From: Nitrospirota bacterium | GTDB lineage: Bacteria; Nitrospirota; Nitrospiria; Nitrospirales; UBA8639 | Length of the DNA stretch: 9,140 nucleotides | Assembly: GCA_029881175.1 (NCBI GenBank) | Contig: JAOUNC010000083.1 | Coordinates: forward strand, 1-9,140 | Direction of reading: 5' to 3' | Shown here: positions 1-5,541 of the stretch, in pieces | Position numbering within the stretch: position 1 is the first letter of the stretch | Layout of the letters: the number at the start of each line of letters is the position of its first letter | Program-made: the position numbers and the translations under genes | The notes under the pieces: model-generated | Seen by the model: only the letters and a program-made list of their open reading frames with translations | The model's database searches: none | Told to the model about the DNA's origin: nothing

Positions 1-91
1 TGTTCAGACGGGATGGGGTTGAGTTTTTCAAATGATAGGCCTCTCTGTCAATGAGTTTTAGTTAATACGTCCACATATCACGAAAGTTATT

Positions 92-1333
92 ATGATGTCT
101 CGTGAAATTCCCCTCTTAGAAGCACCGAAATTGTTTTCTCAGCAGAACTACCGCGATGTATTGAAGCGGGAGATGGATGCCGGGAAAATTCCGCTGAGTT
201 TAGGGAAGAAATGTCCGGTCAAATGTGAATTTTGTTATGAATTAGATCATTCCTATCGGGAAACGCTCGATCCCCCAAAAACGACCCAGGAAGACTGGGA
301 GTTTATGTTGAATTACATAAATTCTCGACCGACGGATCCCCTACAGTTTTGGTGTTTGGGCGGGAATGAATTTATGGAATGGACGGATCTCTTTCTCCAT
401 CCCAAAGCCATGGAATGGCTCGAAGATTTCTTGAAGTTTACGGACAAGAATATCCAATTCTTTACGGTGGGTTTTGTCCATGTTCCCAAGATTCACCGGT
501 TGGTTGAGCAGTATCCTGGGCGTATTAATTTTGAACTATCCGTTATTACTCTTGGAGCGTATCGGCAGAAAATGATGCCGCATGCTCCATCCGTAAAACA
601 TTTAATGAAGGTGTTGGATGGGCCGGCTGTGTCGGCAGCAAATTTTTATGCCTTTGACCAGAATACCATGTCTGAAGATGCCAAAATGATTTCAAGCATT
701 AATGCCAAATGCGTTTTGTGGATGGGGTGTCTCACGCCTGTCGGGGGGATTAATGATTCCACAAAAACCCTCATGCGACAGGGTCGGCAGTACCTGCCTG
801 TTGAGGCTGAGAAAATTTATGATGCAGGTCTTCCCAATTTGACCACCATCCATACCGAAGCCTATGTGACGGCTTTTTTAAACCGGCGGCGAATCATTAG
901 CATGTTTGATTCGTTAGAGTTAGAAAAACGGGATCCTGTTGTGATGGCCGGGAGTGTCTTTCGTGTGTTAACCATGTTTCGCAAGAAACGGGCTAAATTT
1001 TTACATATTCCTAACGCGACGTTAGGAGGGGATTCGGACTGCACGGTGCTGTTGACCCTGAATGATATTGCGAAGCGGCTGACCAATGAAAAATACGTGT
1101 ACCTCCCGCAATGTATTTTGGAATCTGGACGTGGCCCAGGGAGGGATATTGCCGGCGTTCATGTCGATGAGTTTGTGAAAATGACCGGGGTGAAGGTTCG
1201 AATGCTGCGAAAAATCGATACGAAATTTGCCAATAACCGCTTGTATCGGAACGGCTCCTTGCAGAATTATGTCGAGGATTATGTGCGAAACCCACTCACG
1301 CGAACTTATGAAGCAGTCACGACTATCGCGTAA
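92..1333 (+). CDS. Radical SAM protein with DUF512-like C-terminal region
   Basis: A 413-residue protein. It carries the radical SAM cluster motif CPVKCEFC, with Cys41, Cys45 and Cys48 (CX3CX2C, aromatic residue before the last Cys), which should bind a [4Fe-4S] cluster and S-adenosylmethionine. LGGNEF near residues 89-94 sits where the family's GGE-type SAM-binding motif is expected. The C-terminal third (about residues 300-375) resembles DUF512: IPNATLGGDSDCTVLLTLND followed by VYLPQCIL and DIAGVHVDEF. Classical DUF512 radical SAM proteins begin with a PDZ domain; this one has none and enters the radical SAM core by residue 35. The start is well bounded: the frame is closed by TAG at 59-61 and the only starts after it are the tandem ATGs at 92 and 95. 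No strong Shine-Dalgarno is visible. There is no signal peptide, so it is probably cytoplasmic. The substrate is unknown; the fold assignment is firm and the reaction is not assigned. Confidence 0.88.
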   Translation: MMSREIPLLEAPKLFSQQNYRDVLKREMDAGKIPLSLGKKCPVKCEFCYELDHSYRETLDPPKTTQEDWEFMLNYINSRPTDPLQFWCLGGNEFMEWTDLFLHPKAMEWLEDFLKFTDKNIQFFTVGFVHVPKIHRLVEQYPGRINFELSVITLGAYRQKMMPHAPSVKHLMKVLDGPAVSAANFYAFDQNTMSEDAKMISSINAKCVLWMGCLTPVGGINDSTKTLMRQGRQYLPVEAEKIYDAGLPNLTTIHTEAYVTAFLNRRRIISMFDSLELEKRDPVVMAGSVFRVLTMFRKKRAKFLHIPNATLGGDSDCTVLLTLNDIAKRLTNEKYVYLPQCILESGRGPGRDIAGVHVDEFVKMTGVKVRMLRKIDTKFANNRLYRNGSLQNYVEDYVRNPLTRTYEAVTTIA

Positions 1334-1419
1334 GTTTCCAGGAATTATTGTGAAGCGAGTTGGGGGAAGAGTTGTGTGTCCAAACCTGAAGATGATATTC
1401 AAAAAAAGATGGCATCCTG

Positions 1420-1632
1420 ATGAAACATATGGGGGGACTTTGGTTTTTTCTTTTGCTGTCTGCGACCATAGGATGTTCCGCAAGTCTTGAAAGCAAGGAG
1501 ACGTTCAGTCAACAAGAAAAGGAAAACGATTCGTTTAGATGTGAAAAGATGACTGATGTGAGACTAGGGGGCAGAGGAGTACCAGATTGGCAAAGTGCGT
1601 ATGAAGAATGTATGGTCACCGGCGGCAATTAA
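1420..1632 (+). CDS. Small exported Cys-containing protein, possible lipoprotein
   Basis: A 70-residue protein I do not recognise. The N-terminus (MKHMGGLWFFLLLSATIGCS) is a short hydrophobic signal sequence ending at Cys19. TIGC is an imperfect lipobox, because position -3 is Thr rather than Leu/Val/Ile, so lipidation is possible but not certain. The mature part is short and charged, with Cys41 and Cys64 and the stretch GVPDWQSAYEECMVTGG, which looks like a folded element rather than random translation. It lies 86 bases after the radical SAM gene on the same strand, so cotranscription is possible. An alternative start is the ATG at 1429, which would drop the Lys and His from the signal n-region; I prefer 1420 for that reason. 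Neither start has a good ribosome binding site. The existence of the gene is inferred from the signal-like leader and the Cys pattern. Confidence 0.6.
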   Translation: MKHMGGLWFFLLLSATIGCSASLESKETFSQQEKENDSFRCEKMTDVRLGGRGVPDWQSAYEECMVTGGN

Positions 1633-1660
1633 ACGCTTCTCCTTTAATATAGCAAACTAT

Positions 1661-1682
1661 TTTTAAGGTCTTCATCTTAAAA
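1661..1682. repeat. 7-bp perfect inverted repeat between two plus-strand genes
   Basis: TTTTAAG at 1661-1667 and CTTAAAA at 1676-1682 are perfect reverse complements around an 8-base loop, and TTTT follows at 1683. It lies 29 bases past the stop of the small exported protein and about 50 bases before the PhzF-family gene. It could be a weak intrinsic terminator or an operator. The stem is AT-rich and therefore unstable as RNA, so a chance match cannot be excluded. Confidence 0.3.
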
Positions 1683-1709
1683 TTTTCGTCGGATTTCATT
1701 TTTCCTCTC

Positions 1710-1715
1710 TAGAAT
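1710..1715 (+). promoter_or_regulatory. Possible -10 element before the PhzF-family gene
   Basis: TAGAAT matches five of six positions of the sigma-70 -10 consensus and lies 19 bases before the ATG at 1735, in an AT-rich stretch. No good -35 box is seen 16-18 bases upstream. If used, the transcript would have a leader of about a dozen bases, which would fit the lack of a visible Shine-Dalgarno before this gene. Weak evidence. Confidence 0.25.
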
Positions 1716-1734
1716 AATTTCTTTCTGGTTTATT

Positions 1735-2667
1735 ATGGATACTTCTCGAAAATGGCTTCAATTTTATCAAGCGGATGTGTTTACGAATGAGCCGTTTGGA
1801 GGGAATCCCCTTGCCATATTTCCTGATGCTGGTGAATTGACAGATCGTGAATTTCAGCAAATTGCTCGGGAGATGAATCTTTCCGAAACGGTTTTTGTCC
1901 TTCCACCAACGGATCCGCGAGCCGCCGCCAAGATTCGCATCTTTACTCCATCCCAAGAAATTCCATTTGCCGGACACCCTGTGTTGGGTACGTTTTATGT
2001 GCTTGGCGCACTTAAGCGTATTCCATTGCAGGAGCCTGTGACCAACATATTTTATGAATGCCATATAGGAGTATTTCCTCTTGAGCTGATCATTTTAAAA
2101 GGTCAAATCGAACAGGTAGTGATGTCTCAACCTTCTCCTGAGTTTCTTGAGGTGGTGAGCCAGGTAGAGACAATTTATGAACTCGCCAAGGCGTTAGGTG
2201 TACATAAATCGCTAATCACGGATTCTTCCTTTCCTGTGGAAGTGGTTTCAACGGGATTGCCTGTTCTTATTGTGCCAATACGGACTCTTACCGCAGTCAA
2301 GTCGATGCAGGTCAACCATGCCGCTGTTCGTGATCTCTGTGCCCGTTTAGGGACCAATGGCATCATGGTCTATACCACCATGACCCTCGAAGAAAATTCT
2401 ACGGTGCATACCCGTATGTTTGCGGCACCGATTGGGATTCCTGAAGATCCGGCGACCGGCAGCGCGAGTGGTGCGTTAGGCGCGTATTTGGTGAAAAACG
2501 GGGTCGTGGAAGTGGGGCCGACAACGGAAGTGGTGATAGAGCAAGGGTATGAAATTGATCGTCCCTCTCGGATTCTCGTTCAAGTCTTTTCTGATGACGA
2601 TATGATTCAGGAGATCAAAGTTGGTGGGCAGGTGGTGCTGGTAGCCGAAGGCAAGATGGTGTATTGA
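1735..2667 (+). CDS. PhzF family isomerase/epimerase-like protein
   Basis: A 310-residue protein, a normal length for the PhzF family (two hot-dog-like, diaminopimelate epimerase-type halves). Diagnostic motifs are all present: [19 protein letters not shown] at residues 11-29, the catalytic Glu51 in NLSETVF, FAGHP with His81, and [16 protein letters not shown] with Asp238 in the second half. PhzF of phenazine biosynthesis uses the equivalent Glu as acid-base in an isomerisation. No other phenazine gene is present here, so this is a generic family member whose substrate is unknown, probably a small cytosolic metabolite. No signal peptide. The start is the first ATG of the frame and keeps the conserved N-terminal strand; no clear ribosome binding site. 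It is convergent with the MoaB-family gene, 27 bases apart, and I see no hairpin terminator in that gap. Confidence 0.93.
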   Translation: MDTSRKWLQFYQADVFTNEPFGGNPLAIFPDAGELTDREFQQIAREMNLSETVFVLPPTDPRAAAKIRIFTPSQEIPFAGHPVLGTFYVLGALKRIPLQEPVTNIFYECHIGVFPLELIILKGQIEQVVMSQPSPEFLEVVSQVETIYELAKALGVHKSLITDSSFPVEVVSTGLPVLIVPIRTLTAVKSMQVNHAAVRDLCARLGTNGIMVYTTMTLEENSTVHTRMFAAPIGIPEDPATGSASGALGAYLVKNGVVEVGPTTEVVIEQGYEIDRPSRILVQVFSDDDMIQEIKVGGQVVLVAEGKMVY

Positions 2668-2694
2668 TGTGGATTGTCTACTAGGCTTGAGGCG

Positions 2695-3252
2695 CTATTT
2701 CGTGAGTTCTCCTGCAATGTGACCCATTTCTGGTAGAATCAATTTATCCATGGCCAATCGAACAGCTCCCTGGGAACCAGGGATAGAAAAAATAGCCAGA
2801 TGTTCATAGATGCCTGCTGTCGCACGGCTCAACATGGCTGCTGAGCCGATGTCTTGATAGCTCAAGTATCGAAACAATTCCCCAAACCCGTCCAGTCGTT
2901 TTTGTAGAAACCCATCCACTGCTTCAAATGTTGAATCACGGCGGGAAATGCCGGTCCCACCGTTGATGATGATGACGTGTATGGCAGTTTGTTGCCCGGC
3001 TTCTTTTAGGAGCCGTGTAATCTCCACTGGTTCATCTTTGATGAGATGATAGTCGGCGATCGTGTGTCCATGTTCCTTGAGGAGATGACAGATTAGCTTC
3101 CCGCTGGTATCGGATTCTGGTGTTCGAGTGTCACTACAGGTGACCACCATACAAGCCAGGGAGACAGAATCATGGACCTTATGGGAGAGGTGGGATGCTT
3201 GTTTAGCCTCTGTATGAGACGTATGGCCCGCATGTGAACGGTAATCACTCAT
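2695..3252 (-). CDS. moaB: MogA/MoaB family molybdenum cofactor biosynthesis protein with His-rich N-terminal tail
   Basis: A 185-residue protein. The core from about residue 30 on is a MoCF-biosynthesis domain: VVTCSDTRTPESDTSG, IIINGGTGISRRDSTFEA (the GGTG molybdopterin-binding loop with Asp106), GSAAMLSRATAG and PGSQGAVRLAMDKLILPEMG. Family members of this type bind molybdopterin and adenylylate it (MogA) or play a related role (MoaB) in Moco assembly; which one cannot be told here. Before the core is an extra segment of about 27 residues with six histidines (7, 10, 13, 21, 24, 27) in a low-complexity Ser/His/Thr context, absent from the usual family core of about 160 residues. It follows the ferredoxin gene by 24 bases on the same strand, and I infer cotranscription. 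The start keeps the His tail; no strong Shine-Dalgarno precedes it, so a later start cannot be ruled out. Confidence 0.92.
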   Translation of the reverse strand: MSDYRSHAGHTSHTEAKQASHLSHKVHDSVSLACMVVTCSDTRTPESDTSGKLICHLLKEHGHTIADYHLIKDEPVEITRLLKEAGQQTAIHVIIINGGTGISRRDSTFEAVDGFLQKRLDGFGELFRYLSYQDIGSAAMLSRATAGIYEHLAIFSIPGSQGAVRLAMDKLILPEMGHIAGELTK

Positions 3253-3276
3253 AAAAAATTTTCGTGGTAAGGAAAA

Positions 3277-3603
3277 TTAAGCCCATATCGAATCAGGGTT
3301 GAGTTGTGTGGCGGGCTCGCCTTTTTTGATATGTTCATCCAAAATGATAGCCACATCGGAATCTTTGACCTGGGAATACCAAGTTGCGGTTGGGTACACG
3401 ACAACATTCGGGCCTTGTTCGCATGGCCCCAGGCATGTGGTTCCTGTCACGAGCACTTCCCCCGGTTGTATTCCTCGTTCCATTAAGCCCATATTCAAGG
3501 CCATGAGTAAATTCTGAGCGCCGGATGCTCCACAAGAGGGTTTCGGATGTCCCGGAGGTCTGGAATTTGTACAAACAAGAATGTGATATTTGGGCTTTGG
3601 CAT
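3277..3603 (-). CDS. Thioredoxin-like [2Fe-2S] ferredoxin (Shethna type)
   Basis: A 108-residue protein beginning MPKPKYHILVCTN. The four cysteines Cys11, Cys24, Cys57 and Cys61 have the spacing CX12C-X32-CX3C, the cluster pattern of thioredoxin-like [2Fe-2S] ferredoxins such as those of Aquifex and Azotobacter. Further family hallmarks are HILVCTN, RPPGHPKPSCGASGA and TTCLGPCEQGPNVVVYP. It should be a soluble one-electron carrier. I start it at 3603, because AAAGGAG lies 5 bases upstream and this start gives the canonical family N-terminus. A longer reading from 3699 would add 32 unrelated residues and overlap the upstream gene. It sits between the gamma-glutamylcyclotransferase-like gene (71-base gap) and the MoaB-family gene (24-base gap), all on the minus strand. 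A redox partner role near Moco synthesis is inference only. Confidence 0.93.
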   Translation of the reverse strand: MPKPKYHILVCTNSRPPGHPKPSCGASGAQNLLMALNMGLMERGIQPGEVLVTGTTCLGPCEQGPNVVVYPTATWYSQVKDSDVAIILDEHIKKGEPATQLNPDSIWA

Positions 3604-3608
3604 AGTAT

Positions 3609-3615
3609 CTCCTTT
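3609..3615 (-). promoter_or_regulatory. Ribosome binding site fixing the ferredoxin start
   Basis: Read on the minus strand this is AAAGGAG, five bases before the ATG at 3603-3601. It is a strong Shine-Dalgarno and decides against the longer in-frame reading from 3699. Confidence 0.8.
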
Positions 3616-3674
3616 ATTGTCGGGGAATGTGTAATGTGGAAAATCGGATTGTATTTCGTTAGGGGGTCTTGCGA

Positions 3675-4118
3675 TTACTTGGTGCGGAAGAGATTCCACA
3701 TCTCAATGCATTCATCAGGTAAGTCCCATTTTCGAATGCCTGCCATGACCCAATCCAGGTAATGCTCTTTAGGTTTAAACTTCCCGATGGCTTGTCCGAC
3801 ATGGGTCGTCACAAATTCCTTTTGGTCGTCTTCCTTAAATACGTGCACTTCAACATGTCGATAAGCATCTTCTGGGAGATCCCCCTCGAATTTGTCCAAT
3901 TCGATGACGTCTTCTGGGGTGAGCTCAAAAACCGCGCCCCACACACGTTCACCGGCTGAGGGCACGATGGTCGCAATTCCGCATCGCCACTGATTGGACC
4001 AGCGTCCAAATTTAATGGTGTGATCTGGAACATAGGCCTTGAATAAAAACTGGTGTTCTGGTGCCCGTCGTTTTAGTTGGATCGGGTTAAGGTTGTCCGC
4101 GTACATGAAAAATCGCAT
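3675..4118 (-). CDS. Gamma-glutamylcyclotransferase-like (GGCT/AIG2 fold) protein
   Basis: A 147-residue protein with the GGCT fold. The middle segment CGIATIVPSAGERVWGAVFE followed by LDKFEG closely matches the eukaryotic GGCT pattern of GIATI, G-x-x-VWG and LDxxEG. Glu78 in LDKFEG is at the place of the catalytic acid/base Glu. The N-terminal substrate loop, usually YGSN, here reads YADNLNP (residues 6-12), so Gly-Ser is replaced by Ala-Asp while Asn is kept. The C-terminus (YLDWVMAGIRKWDLPDECIE) matches the helix region of the same family. Family members release 5-oxoproline from gamma-glutamyl peptides or amines; the exact substrate is unknown. Probably cytosolic. It is the first gene of the minus-strand group, with a plausible promoter 25-60 bases upstream and a weak AGGA before the ATG. 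Confidence 0.85.
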   Translation of the reverse strand: MRFFMYADNLNPIQLKRRAPEHQFLFKAYVPDHTIKFGRWSNQWRCGIATIVPSAGERVWGAVFELTPEDVIELDKFEGDLPEDAYRHVEVHVFKEDDQKEFVTTHVGQAIGKFKPKEHYLDWVMAGIRKWDLPDECIEMWNLFRTK

Positions 4119-4150
4119 AATTAAGTCCTGTTCGTTTTAAGCAACAGGTA

Positions 4151-4181
4151 GTATTACCATACTGCCTTTGCAGACTGTCAA
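4151..4181 (-). promoter_or_regulatory. Putative sigma-70 promoter for the GGCT-ferredoxin-MoaB group
   Basis: On the minus strand a perfect TTGACA (4181-4176) is followed after 19 bases by TAATAC (4156-4151), preceded by TGG, which resembles an extended -10. Transcription would begin near 4144, about 25 bases before the ATG at 4118. The -10 hexamer is only a partial match and the spacer is long, so this is a reasonable but unproven call. Confidence 0.45.
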
Positions 4182-4262
4182 GGAAAGATTTGAAGCGGCA
4201 ACGGTTGGGATGAAGAAGGAACGAGTTACCAAACGCTCTCAGGTAGGCCGACGAAGTAGATT

Positions 4263-4280
4263 CTTTCCAGGAGAGGAAAG
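4263..4280. terminator. Possible hairpin terminator after the retropepsin-like gene
   Basis: CTTTCC (4263-4268) and GGAAAG (4275-4280) form a perfect 6-bp stem with a 6-base loop, starting 6 bases past the stop of the minus-strand protease gene. No T-run follows on that strand, so it is at most a weak terminator or an mRNA-end stabilising hairpin. Confidence 0.25.
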
Positions 4281-4286
4281 GGACGG

Positions 4287-4835
4287 CTAGGAGCTCTTGG
4301 GGGTGAGGTGGAGCTGGCGCTGAGAATGGTCCAGGCGAACCATGAAGCGATCAAAGAAGCTTAGTCCCAAGAGGCCATCAATACCTTCTGGCAGATTCGG
4401 GATGGTATGGATGACGACGCGGACATGATCACGTCCGGCATTGCCGACGCGAATTCTCGGCGCAATGCCCATTTGGGCTTGGACATTTCCCCCAGCGGTA
4501 TACAATTGAATGTTGGGATTGTTCGGGTCGGACTGAATGCCTGCGTCAAAAGCCAGTTCTTCGGAGATTGTGGTAAAGGTGGCGCCGGTATCCACGATCA
4601 GTTTGGCCTGATGGAGATCATTAAATTCTACTTGTGCAATCCACACCCCGCCTTGACGTTCCAATGGAATAGTTGAATCTTCCGATCCACCCGTCACTTT
4701 CCCCGATGCTGCAAGGCTGGCCTTTGCCGTGAGTATGGCTTGGTCCAAGGGAACACGACTGAAAATGGCTTGGCCGCCAACGACCACTCCGATGAAAAAT
4801 ATTGCAAATATTAAGAAAAATCGACTTGAACCCAT
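4287..4835 (-). CDS. Membrane-anchored retropepsin-like aspartic protease (clan AA)
   Basis: A 182-residue protein beginning MGSSRFFLIFAIFFIG. Residues 6-25 form one hydrophobic segment, a signal anchor or signal peptide. A linker leads to a retropepsin-like domain (about 64-180): the active-site triad LIVDTGATFTTIS with Asp82, a flap-like stretch LYTAGGNVQAQMG, and the hydrophobic-hydrophobic-Gly element IDGLLGLSFFDRF. With a single DTG it must dimerise to form an active site, as in retroviral and other bacterial single-domain clan AA proteases. The domain should face the periplasm. I chose the start at 4835 because AGGAGG lies 7 bases upstream and the membrane segment follows at once; an upstream ATG at 5024 would add 63 implausible residues and run into the opposite promoter region. 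The target is unknown. It is divergent from the His/Cys protein-receptor block. Confidence 0.87.
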   Translation of the reverse strand: MGSSRFFLIFAIFFIGVVVGGQAIFSRVPLDQAILTAKASLAASGKVTGGSEDSTIPLERQGGVWIAQVEFNDLHQAKLIVDTGATFTTISEELAFDAGIQSDPNNPNIQLYTAGGNVQAQMGIAPRIRVGNAGRDHVRVVIHTIPNLPEGIDGLLGLSFFDRFMVRLDHSQRQLHLTPKSS

Positions 4836-4842
4836 AAGTGAG

Positions 4843-4848
4843 CCTCCT
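4843..4848 (-). promoter_or_regulatory. Ribosome binding site fixing the retropepsin-like start
   Basis: AGGAGG on the minus strand, 7 bases before the ATG at 4835. This is the strongest Shine-Dalgarno in the window and rules out the longer reading from 5024. Confidence 0.85.
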
Positions 4849-4994
4849 GGAACGGTTAGGCAAAACGGATTTTTTAAGTTGTTGGAAGGTTGCTCTACTG
4901 TTCGGTTTTTTTTAGGCGACTCTTGATGCCAAGGTTCTTTGTTGATGCGACGGTATGGATATTTGATGTTGTAGTGTGCCTGCTTTGATTGAAA

Positions 4995-5024
4995 TGCAAA
5001 TTGTTTGTTGCAATTAATTTGCAA
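4995..5024. promoter_or_regulatory. Nested inverted repeats, candidate operator
   Basis: TGCAAAT (4995-5001) and ATTTGCA (5017-5023) are reverse complements. Within them the self-complementary TTGCAA occurs twice, at 5008-5013 and 5019-5024, five bases apart. The cluster ends 7 bases before the TTGACA at 5031, in the divergent region between the protease gene and the His/Cys protein gene. Such AT-rich TGCAA/TTGCA dyads are the kind of site bound by dimeric repressors, including some Fur-superfamily metal regulators. The regulator is not identified here. Confidence 0.4.
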
Positions 5025-5030
5025 GTGTTG

Positions 5031-5059
5031 TTGACAGAAATGGAGCTCTTTGCTAGCTT
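5031..5059 (+). promoter_or_regulatory. Putative sigma-70 promoter for the receptor cassette
   Basis: A perfect TTGACA (5031-5036) and, 17 bases later, TAGCTT (5054-5059), which keeps the T-A...T positions of a -10 box. Transcription would begin near 5066, almost at the ATGs at 5067 and 5073, so the message would be nearly leaderless; that would fit the missing Shine-Dalgarno of the first gene. If the true translational start is 5040, this promoter would lie inside the gene and the call would fail. Confidence 0.35.
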
Positions 5060-5066
5060 ATTTTCA

Positions 5067-5414
5067 ATGATTATGTCCTGGACCAGACACAAGACTTTTC
5101 GTATTTCTCCATTGGGTGCTGGTCTTGCCCTTTCCCTGGCGTTGGTCATCTTGGCCGTTGTTCCGTTTGCGCATGCCCTCGAAATTCATCATATCTTTTC
5201 CGACATCGATGATGATGGGCACCAACATTCTGATTTTGATTTGTGCAAATGGGTGCAACAGCACACCAGCAATTCCCTGGTCTGGGATGTGCCTCAACCG
5301 GCGCAACAATCATGTCTGCATTCGCGGCTTTCTGTGGCCAGTGACCAGTTCTTTTGTTGTTTCTCTTCTCACCTCCTGCATTCTCGCGGTCCTCCGAATT
5401 CCCTTTTTCTGTAA
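5067..5414 (+). CDS. Small exported His/Cys-containing protein, upstream of the TonB receptor
   Basis: An unrecognised small protein of 115 residues from this start. After a basic n-region (MSWTRHKTFRIS) comes a hydrophobic core and a typical signal-peptidase site in PFAHA/LE. The mature part opens with an acidic, histidine-rich segment, EIHHIFSDIDDDGHQHSDFD, followed by LCKWVQQHTSN and, near the C-terminus, further cysteines and an SRGPP ending. The His cluster, scattered Cys and a terminal R-(A/G)-P-P remind me of DUF2946-like small proteins often found beside metal-related TonB receptors; this is a resemblance, not an assignment. It precedes the receptor by 127 bases on the same strand. 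Start uncertain: in-frame ATGs at 4989, 5040, 5067 and 5073. I favour 5067/5073 because they give a normal signal peptide and sit just after the promoter-like boxes. A metal-binding periplasmic role is inferred. Confidence 0.6.
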   Translation: MIMSWTRHKTFRISPLGAGLALSLALVILAVVPFAHALEIHHIFSDIDDDGHQHSDFDLCKWVQQHTSNSLVWDVPQPAQQSCLHSRLSVASDQFFCCFSSHLLHSRGPPNSLFL

Positions 5415-5460
5415 TTTTCATTTCTAGTTCAGGTTTATCAATCAAGGTCTGTCCCGTGCT

Positions 5461-5509
5461 GCCTAACGAACGGATAGGGGGGCTTCTCCTGTTTTAGGCG
5501 TTCGCTATC
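5461..5509 (+). promoter_or_regulatory. Structured leader before the TonB receptor gene with alternative helices
   Basis: Three short complementary pairs occur in the same order on both sides: GCCTAA (5461-5466) with TTAGGC (5494-5499), CGAACG (5467-5472) with CGTTCG (5499-5504), and GATAG (5473-5477) with CTATC (5505-5509). Because the order is A-B-C then A'-B'-C', the helices cannot all form together. Inside lies a small G-rich hairpin (AGGGG 5476-5480 with CTCCT 5486-5490, one G-U pair) followed by GTTTT, like a weak terminator. This could be an attenuator or switch controlling the receptor gene; it matches no riboswitch class I know. Confidence 0.35.
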
Positions 5510-5541
5510 AGATCTTGGTGAATGAAAAGGGAAAGTAGTAC

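Noticed and set aside
3..35. Possible tail of an upstream gene (FRRDGVEFFK then TGA)
   Set aside because: Only ten codons are visible and two other frames also end nearby, so nothing supports it.
3604..3699. Longer reading of the ferredoxin from an ATG at 3699
   Set aside because: It would overlap the GGCT-like gene, add residues unlike the family, and ignore the AAAGGAG five bases before the ATG at 3603.
4210..4290. 26-codon basic plus-strand ORF (MKKERVTKRSQVGRR...)
   Set aside because: No ribosome binding site, overlaps the end of the protease gene antisense, and is short enough to be chance.
4836..5024. Longer reading of the retropepsin-like protein from an ATG at 5024
   Set aside because: AGGAGG and the membrane segment directly follow the shorter start at 4835; the extra 63 residues look like translated intergenic DNA.
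5116..5427. Alternative plus-strand ORF overlapping the His/Cys protein
   Set aside because: No proper signal peptide cleavage site and no family-like motifs; the other frame has a clean signal peptide and a His/Cys pattern.
5461..5499. Resemblance to an integron attC site (GCCTAAC ... TTTAGGC)
   Set aside because: The right core lacks the G of GTTRRRY, the span of 39 bases is too short, the inner boxes are missing, and there is no integrase or cassette array in the window.
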